Below, in pieces: positions 1-9,685 of a stretch of DNA of 64,000 nt. The stretch covers positions 1 through 64,000 of the forward strand of contig JAYRFV010000123.1 in assembly GCA_041908165.1 (NCBI GenBank). The letters run 5' to 3'. Under the pieces are notes generated by a model. The model was given only the letters and a program-made list of their open reading frames with translations, made no database searches and was not told the origin of the DNA. This DNA is from JACQZU01 sp041908165. GTDB lineage: Bacteria > Acidobacteriota > Holophagae > Holophagales > Holophagaceae. The stretch's first letter is position 1; each line of letters starts with the position of its first letter. A program made the translations under genes and the position numbers.

Positions 1-633
<633 letters not shown>

Positions 634-769
634 GGAGAGCCGGTTTTAGGACTGGCGAAAGGTCAACGCTTCCATTCGAAGGATCTGCAAGGGTCCAGGA
701 TCTATCCGGTTTTTAAAGGCGCTTCGAGCGGTCCGTTTCTTTGACGGGTGTGCCGAGGGCGTTGCAGAA

Positions 770-855
770 GGGCCCGTAGCTCAGCTGTGGGAGGCTCCGT
801 CTCCGAGAGCGAAGCGATCGGGAGCAGGCTTCAGTGGAGCCTGCGATAGACGGAG
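770..855 (+). pseudogene. degenerate tRNA 5' half in the 16S-23S spacer
   Basis: The first 24 or so bases copy the start of the intact tRNA-Ala downstream (acceptor 5' strand, GTAGCTCAG D-arm, GGGAG) with few changes. The sequence then diverges and has no anticodon arm, T-arm or CCA. The rest folds into two nested stems: 795-802 with 848-855 (8 bp) and, inside, 824-830 with 838-844 (7 bp, 7-nt loop). It looks like a truncated duplicate of tRNA-Ala, or a spacer element that borrowed the tRNA start as an RNA-processing signal. It is not a functional tRNA. Confidence 0.5.
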
Positions 856-885
856 GCGCCCGACCGGGCAAGAGCGAAAACCAGC

Positions 886-961
886 GGGCCTGTAGCTCAG
901 TTGGGAGAGCATCTGGTTTGCAACCAGAGGGTCGTCGGTTCGAGTCCGATCAGGTCCACCA
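886..961 (+). tRNA. alaT: tRNA-Ala(UGC)
   Basis: A 76-nt cloverleaf with CCA encoded. The acceptor strands GGGCCTG and CAGGTCC pair with one G-U. The anticodon stem CTGGT/ACCAG encloses a loop with TGC, and the T-arm contains GGTTCGAGTCC. It sits in the 16S-23S spacer ahead of tRNA-Ile, the reverse of the common Ile-Ala order. Confidence 0.97.
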
Positions 962-981
962 GCTCGTCCAGGTGAATACGA

Positions 982-1059
<78 letters not shown>

Positions 1060-1285
1060 ATCGAGTTGAGTTGAGCAGCCAGGAGGCTGTTGACCCCAAC
1101 CCGAGGGTTGAGAGAAGGATCATTGACAGCGGAATAGAGAGAATAGGAAGGGTGATCCATCGCGTTGGAGTGACGCGGTGGGCTTAAGGCGAGGCAAGTC
1201 CTTGTTGCGCATGCAAACGCAGCGAGGAGCTGAGTAGAGAAGCAACTCAAAGGTGACCAGGCATCGATGGAATTCATTGATGAAA

Positions 1286-4224
<2,939 letters not shown>

Positions 4225-4325
4225 TTTCATCAATAAATTGCATCCAATGCACGGTGCCTTTGATAGACTTCTGACGAAGCCAGACGCTTCGCCTCACCCT
4301 TCCTTGACAAAACAGAATCACGACT

Positions 4326-4442
4326 TCGTCGTGGCTATACCCCGGAGGTCACACCCGTTCCCATCCCGAACACGACCGTTAAGCTCCGGAGGGCCGATGA
4401 TACTGCCTCGCACAGAGGTGGGAAAGTAGGTCGCTGCGACGT
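4326..4442 (+). rRNA. rrf: 5S ribosomal RNA
   Basis: About 116 nt, 100 nt downstream of 23S. The terminal helix pairs CGTCG (4327-4331) with CGACG (4437-4441). Internal conserved segments CCCATCCCGAACACG and GAGGTGGGAAAGTAGGTCG match the 5S loop B/C and loop E regions. The ends are estimated to within a few bases from the helix. Confidence 0.93.
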
Positions 4443-4453
4443 TAATATCACAC

Positions 4454-4490
4454 ACGGGCCATCCCACACAGGATGGCCCGTTCTGCTTCT
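4454..4490 (+). terminator. rRNA operon intrinsic terminator
   Basis: A perfect 11-bp stem (4454-4464 with 4471-4481), 6-nt loop CACACA, followed by a pyrimidine/T-rich run TTCTGCTTCT. It lies 12 nt after 5S rRNA, so it most likely ends the rrn transcript. Confidence 0.85.
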
Positions 4491-4570
4491 GGGCCACAGC
4501 CCCCCTGGACCGACCTGCCGCGTTCCGCTCGCGTCGAACGACAACCGTGATTCGCTCCGGTGTGAGCACA

Positions 4571-4606
4571 CAAGCCCCTGCGATCTGCGGGGGCTTGCTC
4601 GTTTCG
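4571..4606 (+). terminator. second terminator-like hairpin after the rrn operon
   Basis: An 11-bp stem with one G-U (4571-4581 with 4587-4597), loop GATCT, followed by CTCGTTTC. It backs up the first terminator and insulates the next gene. The T-run is short, so it is less certain than the first. Confidence 0.6.
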
Positions 4607-4652
4607 GGGCCAGGCCTCCTTCATTCGTGGTAGGAAGGGGCGGGGGTCCGCG

Positions 4653-5105
4653 ATGAAACACCTGTTCGATCCGGCAATCGCGGGGGAGGTGCAGTCACGG
4701 TTGCAGGGGCTGGACCCCGACGCCGCGCGGCTGTGGGGCCGGATGACCGCGGCCCAGGCGATGGCCCACTGCGCCTCGGCCATGGAGATGGCCAGCGGAG
4801 ACCTGCGTCCACGGCGGGTCCTGCTGGGCCGCATCCTGGGGCCGCTGGTGAAGGCGAAGGTGCTGGCTGACGACGCGCCTTTTGGCCGCAATTCCCCCAC
4901 CGCGAAGGAGTTGAAGTCCGGTCCAGAGGTTGATTTTTCCGCCGAGCGTGCCCGCCTGGCCGCTCTGGTCGAGCGCTTCGCCCGCGCCGGTCCGGCGGGC
5001 TGCAGCCCCCATCCGCACCCCTTCTTCGGTCGACTGAGCCCGCAGGAGTGGGCGGTGCTGGCCTACAAGCACCTCGACCACCATCTGCGCCAGTTCGGAG
5101 CGTAG
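4653..5105 (+). CDS. DUF1569 / DinB-like four-helix protein
   Basis: A 150-residue cytosolic protein with no signal peptide or membrane segment. It matches the DUF1569 family of the DinB/YfiT superfamily. An early W..M..AQ..AHC segment (about residues 28-41) and a late FFG.L...EW..L.YKHLDHHLRQFG segment (about 124-149) supply histidines at the places where DinB-type four-helix bundles bind a metal. The family is often linked to thiol-dependent chemistry, but no specific reaction is established. It stands alone between the rrn terminators and thrS. The ATG follows a GGTCCGCG stretch with only a weak ribosome binding site. Confidence 0.8.
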   Translation: MKHLFDPAIAGEVQSRLQGLDPDAARLWGRMTAAQAMAHCASAMEMASGDLRPRRVLLGRILGPLVKAKVLADDAPFGRNSPTAKELKSGPEVDFSAERARLAALVERFARAGPAGCSPHPHPFFGRLSPQEWAVLAYKHLDHHLRQFGA

Positions 5106-5150
5106 GCCGGGAAGCTGGCGAAGGTGCGCTGCGGCGCGCTAGACTGGAGT

Positions 5151-5183
5151 GCCCCCAACCGTTGGGGGCGCTGCATTTTCATC
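5151..5183 (+). promoter_or_regulatory. GC-rich hairpin in the thrS leader
   Basis: A perfect inverted repeat GCCCCCAA / TTGGGGGC with a 3-nt loop, followed after a few bases by GCATTTTC and ending 16 nt before the thrS ribosome binding site. It could be the terminator of the preceding gene or an attenuator for thrS. The T-run is short. A TAGACT hexamer 11 bases upstream (5140-5145) is a possible -10 box, which would place the hairpin at the 5' end of the thrS transcript. Confidence 0.45.
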
Positions 5184-5198
5184 CTCCAGGAGCCCGCA

Positions 5199-7115
5199 AT
5201 GCCCATCCAGGTCCGCCTCCCCGACGATTCCGTGCGCGAACTGCCGGACGGGGCGACGGGCACCACCCTGGCGGAAAGCATCGGTCCGCGCCTCGCGGAA
5301 GCCGCCTTTGCGATCCGCCTGGACGGCGGCCAGCTCCTGGACCTGGCCACGCCCCTGGTGGAGGGGCCGAAGGTCTCCATCGTCACCAGCAAGGACCCGG
5401 AGGCCCTCGACCTGGTCCGCCACTCCACCGCGCACCTGCTGGCCCAGGCGGTCAAGCACCTGTTCCCCGACGCCAAGGTGGGGATCGGCCCGACCATCGA
5501 GGACGGGTTCTACTACGACTTCCTGGTGGAGAAGCCGTTCACCCCCGAGGACCTGGTCGCCATCGAGGCCGAGATGCGCCGGATCGTCGAGGCGGACCTC
5601 CCGGTGCAGCGCGAGGAGCTGTCGCGCAATGACGCCGTGGCGCGGTTCCAGGCCATGGGCGAGCACCTCAAGGTCGAAGTGGTCTCCGACATCCCGGAGA
5701 GCGACACCATCAGCGGCTACCGCCAGGGCGACTTCTACGACCTGTGCCGCGGTCCGCACGTCCCCAGCACCGGCAAGCTGAAGGCCTTCAAGCTGCTGCA
5801 CACGGCCGGCGCGTACTGGAAGGGCGACGAGCGCAACGCCATGCTGTGCCGGGTCTACGGCACCGCCTGGTTCAGCCAGAAGGAGCTCGACGAGCACCTC
5901 AAGCGGCTCGAGGAGGCCAAGGCCCGCGACCACCGCAAGCTCGGCCGCGAGCTGGACCTGTACTCCTTCCACGGCGAAGCCCCCGCGTCGCCGTTCTTCC
6001 ACGCCAAGGGCGCGGTGCTCTACAACGCGCTGGTGGACTACATCCGCGAGCTCTACCACAAGTACGGCTACAGCGAGGTGATCACCCCGCAGGTGCTGGA
6101 CGTGAACCTGTGGAAGACCAGCGGCCACTACGACAACTATGCCGAGAACATGTACTTCACCACCGCGGAGGAGCGCGAGTACGCGGTCAAGCCGATGAAC
6201 TGCCCGTGCCACTGCCTGATGTTCCGGGGCAGCAAGCACAGCTACCGCGACCTGCCGATCCGCATGGCCGACTTCGGCCGACTGCACCGCTACGAGCGCA
6301 GCGGCGTCACCCACGGCCTGACCCGGGTGCGCACCTTCTGCCAGGACGACGCCCACCTGTTCTGCGCGCCGGAGCAGATCAAGTCGGAGATGGCGGCCTT
6401 CCTGTCGCTGCTGCGCGAGGTCTACGACACCTTCGGCTTCGAGGACATGCGGGTGGCCCTCTCCACCCGGCCGGAGAAGCGGCTCGGCAGCGACGCGATC
6501 TGGGACGCCGCCGAGAACGCGCTGGCGGAGGCCATGACCGAGGCGTCCATGCCGTTCACCCTGAATCCGGGCGAAGGCGCCTTCTACGGGCCGAAGATCG
6601 AGTTCCAGATCCTCGACGCCCTGCGCCGTCCGTGGCAGCTCGGCACGCTGCAGGTGGACTACATGCTGCCCGAGCGCTTCGAGCTCCACTACACCCTGGC
6701 CGACGGCAGCGAGGGTCGTCCGGTCATGCTGCACCGCGCCATCCTCGGCAGCCTGGAGCGCTTCATCGGCATCCTCGTCGAGCACACCGCAGGGGCCTTC
6801 CCGCTGTGGCTGGCTCCGGTCCAGGCCGTGGTCCTGCCGATCACCGACCGCGTCCACGACCACGCCCGGCGGGTGGCGGACCAGGCCCGCGCCCAGGGGC
6901 TGCGGGTCGAGCTCGACCTGCGCAACGAGAAGATCAACGCCAAGATCCGCGACCACCAGCTCATGAAGGTCCCCTACATGCTGGTCATCGGCGACCGCGA
7001 GGCGGCCGCCGGGCAGGTGGCGGTGCGCCACCGGCACCTCGGCGACCAGGGCGCCCGCGCCACCGCGGAGGTGCTGGCCGCGCTGAAGGACGAGGCCGCC
7101 AGCCGACGGCGGTGA
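5199..7115 (+). CDS. thrS: threonyl-tRNA synthetase
   Basis: Class II synthetase that charges tRNA-Thr in the cytosol; 638 residues, normal for bacteria. In order it has a TGS domain (about 1-62), an editing domain with the HxxxH-type HSTAH motif (about 75-79) and the C..GPH motif, the catalytic core with zinc ligands in MNCPCHC and later His residues, motif 2 (RYERSGVTHGLTRVRTF), motif 3 (HRAILGSLERF), and a C-terminal anticodon-binding domain. The ATG chosen follows CTCCAGGAG and begins the TGS domain; the reading frame is open further upstream, but that part crosses the leader hairpin. It is followed by infC, the common thrS-infC-rpmI-rplT order. Confidence 0.97.
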   Translation: MPIQVRLPDDSVRELPDGATGTTLAESIGPRLAEAAFAIRLDGGQLLDLATPLVEGPKVSIVTSKDPEALDLVRHSTAHLLAQAVKHLFPDAKVGIGPTIEDGFYYDFLVEKPFTPEDLVAIEAEMRRIVEADLPVQREELSRNDAVARFQAMGEHLKVEVVSDIPESDTISGYRQGDFYDLCRGPHVPSTGKLKAFKLLHTAGAYWKGDERNAMLCRVYGTAWFSQKELDEHLKRLEEAKARDHRKLGRELDLYSFHGEAPASPFFHAKGAVLYNALVDYIRELYHKYGYSEVITPQVLDVNLWKTSGHYDNYAENMYFTTAEEREYAVKPMNCPCHCLMFRGSKHSYRDLPIRMADFGRLHRYERSGVTHGLTRVRTFCQDDAHLFCAPEQIKSEMAAFLSLLREVYDTFGFEDMRVALSTRPEKRLGSDAIWDAAENALAEAMTEASMPFTLNPGEGAFYGPKIEFQILDALRRPWQLGTLQVDYMLPERFELHYTLADGSEGRPVMLHRAILGSLERFIGILVEHTAGAFPLWLAPVQAVVLPITDRVHDHARRVADQARAQGLRVELDLRNEKINAKIRDHQLMKVPYMLVIGDREAAAGQVAVRHRHLGDQGARATAEVLAALKDEAASRRR

Positions 7116-7150
7116 AACACCGCGCTCCCGCCCTGTCCGCAAACATTCCA

Positions 7151-7180
7151 TTGGAAGCCAAGGATTTCTGCTGGTAGACT
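7151..7180 (+). promoter_or_regulatory. putative sigma-70 promoter of infC
   Basis: TTGGAA and TAGACT are separated by 18 bp in the thrS-infC gap. Transcription would start near 7187, leaving a leader of about 24 nt before the infC start. The same TAGACT hexamer precedes thrS. This is a sequence match only. Confidence 0.5.
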
Positions 7181-7210
7181 ACGTGTCCTTGCAGTGAAAG
7201 GGGGTAGGCC

Positions 7211-7786
7211 ATTCGGGCGAACGAGACTCGCATCAACGACGGCATCCGGTGCCCGGAGGTCCGCGTCATTGCAGAGGACGGTGAACAGCTGGGGGTCATG
7301 CCGCCCTCGCAGGCCGTCCGCATCGCGGAAGAGAAGGGGCTGGACCTGGTGGAGGTGGCGTCCAACGCCAACCCTCCGGTCTGCCGGATCATGGACTACG
7401 GCAAGTACAAGTTCATGGAAGCCAAGCGGGAGCACGCAGCCCGAGCGAAGCAGAAGAACATCGTGGTCAAGGAAGTGAAGTTCCGCATCCGCACCGACGA
7501 CCACGATTTCGATTTCAAGGTCCGTCACATCCTCCGCTTCCTCGAGGAGGGCGACAAGGTCAAGGTGGTGGTGATGTTCCGCGGGCGCGAAGTCGTCCAC
7601 CGGGATCTCGGCTTCAAGATCTTCGAGGAGGTCCTCTCCCGCGTCGCCGACAAGTGCATCGTCGAGAAACCCGCCGGCATCGATGGCCGGGACATGCACG
7701 CGATCATCTCCCCCCGTCCGGTCGTGGACGTCAAGCCCAAGAAGCCCAAGGAAGCCAGTCCCAGCCAGGAACCCCAGAACGCCTGA
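7211..7786 (+). CDS. infC: translation initiation factor IF-3, AUU start
   Basis: IF3 binds the 30S subunit, prevents early 50S joining and checks the start codon. From an ATT at 7211 the frame reads RANETRINDGIRCPEVRVI and then the standard IF3 N-domain, linker and C-domain, 191 residues in total. The only in-frame ATG lies 29 codons downstream and would delete the conserved N-terminal segment. A TAG sits two codons upstream of the ATT, so no other start fits. GGGGGT lies about 5 nt before it. A non-canonical AUU start is the known basis of IF3 autoregulation in other bacteria; here that regulation is inferred. Confidence 0.95.
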   Translation: MRANETRINDGIRCPEVRVIAEDGEQLGVMPPSQAVRIAEEKGLDLVEVASNANPPVCRIMDYGKYKFMEAKREHAARAKQKNIVVKEVKFRIRTDDHDFDFKVRHILRFLEEGDKVKVVVMFRGREVVHRDLGFKIFEEVLSRVADKCIVEKPAGIDGRDMHAIISPRPVVDVKPKKPKEASPSQEPQNA

Positions 7787-7809
7787 CACGAAATCCAGCG
7801 AGGTCCACC

Positions 7810-8007
7810 ATGCCCAAGCTCAAGACCCACAAGGGCGCCCAGAAGCGCTTCAAGAAGACCGGCAGCGGCAAGTTCAAGCGCGGCTGCTCGCACCAGCGGC
7901 ACATCCTCACCAGCAAGACCTCCAAGCGCAAGCGCCAGCTCGACATGGGCCGCGCCGTGGACCAGGCGGATGTCGCCCGGGTCCGGGAGATGCTGCCCTA
8001 CGCCTAA
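7810..8007 (+). CDS. rpmI: 50S ribosomal protein bL35
   Basis: A 65-residue basic protein of the large subunit, typical family length. It shows the PKLKTHKGAQKRFKKTGSGK N-terminus and an RHIL..K..KRKR segment. It starts 23 nt after infC and is probably on the same transcript. Confidence 0.97.
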   Translation: MPKLKTHKGAQKRFKKTGSGKFKRGCSHQRHILTSKTSKRKRQLDMGRAVDQADVARVREMLPYA

Positions 8008-8012
8008 GTTTC

Positions 8013-8079
8013 CCGGGGGTCTCCGGCTTGCGCCTGGGACCCCCGTACCCCCGCGCGCGTCGCAGGCCGAGCCTCCTCC
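8013..8079 (+). repeat. REP-like intergenic repeat, copy A (diverged)
   Basis: It carries GGGGGTC...GGACCCCC inverted arms and then a 40-nt part (ACCCCCG.ACCCCCGCG....TCGCAGGCC.AGCCT.CTC) that matches copy C (19754-19828, other strand) with about six differences. The inner hairpin arm has diverged. It is located between rpmI and rplT, outside any gene. Confidence 0.65.
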
Positions 8080-8083
8080 GCGC

Positions 8084-8112
8084 TTGATCTTGGGGGGTGC
8101 GGCGAATAATCT
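8084..8112 (+). promoter_or_regulatory. possible promoter of rplT-pheST
   Basis: TTGATC and TAATCT lie 17 bp apart in an AT-richer pocket of the 185-nt rpmI-rplT gap. The remaining leader has a GGTGGCC/GGCCACC hairpin (8126-8141) and a short AGCT hairpin before the rplT ribosome binding site. This gap is unusually wide for this operon. The hairpins could serve L20 feedback, which is known in other bacteria, but I see no sequence proof. Confidence 0.4.
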
Positions 8113-8192
8113 TTTCATTCAACCCGGTGGCCGAGGCCACCCCCGATGAGGCTTCCAAAGCTCTTTGAGCTGCCTCGAGGAAAGGAAACGCC

Positions 8193-8540
8193 ATGACTCG
8201 CGTCAAACGCGGATTCAAGCGGGTGCAGCGCCGCAAGCGCATGCTCAAGTTCGCCAAGGGCTTCTACGGCGCCAAGTCGAGGCTGTACCGCTCCGCCAAG
8301 GAAGCGGTCGAGAAGGCCCTCAGCTACGCCTACCGCGGCCGCAAGGAGCGCAAGCGCGACTTCCGCAGCCTGTGGATCGTCCGCATCAACGCCGCCTGCA
8401 ACCAGAACGGGACCTCCTACTCGAAGTTCATGGGCGGCCTGAAGAAGGCCCAGGTCTCCCTCGACCGGAAGGTGCTCGCCGACCTGGCCGTGCGCAACCC
8501 CGAGGCGTTTACCAAGCTCGTGGCGGTGGCCAAGGGCTGA
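8193..8540 (+). CDS. rplT: 50S ribosomal protein bL20
   Basis: A 115-residue basic protein needed for early 50S assembly and, in several bacteria, a repressor of its own operon. The family pattern is complete: TRVKRG....RRKR, KGFYGAKSRLYR and the RINAA...G.SYSKFM.GL segment. AGGAAAGGA supplies a strong ribosome binding site. Confidence 0.97.
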   Translation: MTRVKRGFKRVQRRKRMLKFAKGFYGAKSRLYRSAKEAVEKALSYAYRGRKERKRDFRSLWIVRINAACNQNGTSYSKFMGGLKKAQVSLDRKVLADLAVRNPEAFTKLVAVAKG

Positions 8541-8570
8541 GCGGGCGCAACTCCCGAAATTCGTTCACCC

Positions 8571-8601
8571 GGAAGGCCGCGAAAGCGGCCTTCCCTTGTT
8601 T
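8571..8601 (+). terminator. terminator or attenuator hairpin before pheS
   Basis: A perfect 10-bp stem GGAAGGCCGC / GCGGCCTTCC capped by a GAAA tetraloop and followed by CTTGTTT. It lies between rplT and pheS, 10 nt before the pheS start. The tail is only partly T-rich, so partial termination or attenuation of pheST is plausible; attenuation of pheST is known in enterobacteria. Confidence 0.6.
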
Positions 8602-8611
8602 CGAGGCGACC

Positions 8612-9685
8612 ATGGAAACGGCGAAGGTAGCCCTTCCCGAGGACATCCTGGAGGCCGAGCGGGCCTTTCCCGGCGCGCTGGCCGCCTGCGCCGACCTGGA
8701 CGCGCTGCTGCGCCTCAAGGGCGCCTACCTGGGGCGCGAGGGCAGCCACAGCGCCCGGTTGATGCAGCTGCTGAAGGAGGCCCCCAAGGAGCGCAAGCGC
8801 GACCTGGGCGCCGCCATCAACGCCCTCAAGGGCGCCTGGGAGGAGGGCGTGAAGGCCCGCCAGGGCGGCCTCGAGCAGCAGAAGAAGGGCAGGGCGGCCG
8901 GGGCCTGGGACCCCGACCTGCCGCCGCCGATGCCCCCGCGCGGCGGCCTCCACCCACTGGTCCGCCTGGTGGACCGGCTGGTGGAGGTGTTCCGCCCCCT
9001 CGGCTTCCATGTCGAGGAGGGTCCGGAAGTCGAGACCGAGGCCCACAACTTCGACGGCCTCAACATCCCCGACGACCACCCGGCCCGCGGCAGCACCGAC
9101 ACCTTCTACTTCCAGGAGCACCCCCGCCTGCTGCTGCGCACCCACACCAGCCCGGTGCAGGTCCGCACGCTCCTGCGGGTGGCCTCGCGGATCGAGGAGC
9201 TCGGCGGGATCCGCATCCTGGCGCCCGGGCGGGTGTACCGCAAGGACGAGATCGACCCGACGCACAGCCCGATGTTCCACCAGGTCGAGGGCCTGCTGGT
9301 GGGCCGCGGGATCGGCATGCACCACCTGAAGGGAACCCTGGCCTACGCGATGAAGGCCCTGTTCGGTCCCGGCGCGGATGTGCGCTTCCGGCCCAGCTAC
9401 TTCCCCTTCGTCGAGCCGGGCTGCGAGATGGACGTCCGCTGTCCGCTCTGCGGCGGGGACGGCTGCCGGGTCTGCAAGGGCTCGGGCTGGGTGGAGATCC
9501 TCGGCGCCGGCCTGGTGCACCCCAACGTGCTGTCCCTGGCGGGCATCGATCCGTCCCGGTGGAGCGGCTTCGCCTTCGGCATGGGCGTCGAGCGGCTGGC
9601 CATGATGGTGAGCCAGACGCCGGACCTGCGGCTGTACTTCGAGAACGACCAGCGGTTCCTCGCCGCGATGGGGGGGATCGACTGA
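8612..9685 (+). CDS. pheS: phenylalanyl-tRNA synthetase alpha subunit
   Basis: Catalytic subunit of the alpha2-beta2 PheRS; 357 residues. It has an N-terminal coiled coil for tRNA contact (about 1-100), then the class II core: motif 2 (GRVYRKDEIDPTHSPMFHQVEG), the FxPSYFPFVEPG segment, and motif 3 (FAFGMGVERLAMM). A CPLCGGDGCRVC cysteine cluster sits where Gram-positive PheS proteins also carry one and may bind zinc. The ATG starts at METAKVALPED; the open frame extends upstream across the hairpin but is not family-like. The stop overlaps the pheT start as TGATG, suggesting translational coupling. Confidence 0.96.
   Translation: METAKVALPEDILEAERAFPGALAACADLDALLRLKGAYLGREGSHSARLMQLLKEAPKERKRDLGAAINALKGAWEEGVKARQGGLEQQKKGRAAGAWDPDLPPPMPPRGGLHPLVRLVDRLVEVFRPLGFHVEEGPEVETEAHNFDGLNIPDDHPARGSTDTFYFQEHPRLLLRTHTSPVQVRTLLRVASRIEELGGIRILAPGRVYRKDEIDPTHSPMFHQVEGLLVGRGIGMHHLKGTLAYAMKALFGPGADVRFRPSYFPFVEPGCEMDVRCPLCGGDGCRVCKGSGWVEILGAGLVHPNVLSLAGIDPSRWSGFAFGMGVERLAMMVSQTPDLRLYFENDQRFLAAMGGID

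Noticed and set aside
4238..4429. Short open frames around 5S rRNA and its terminators
   Set aside because: They lie in rRNA and hairpin sequence.
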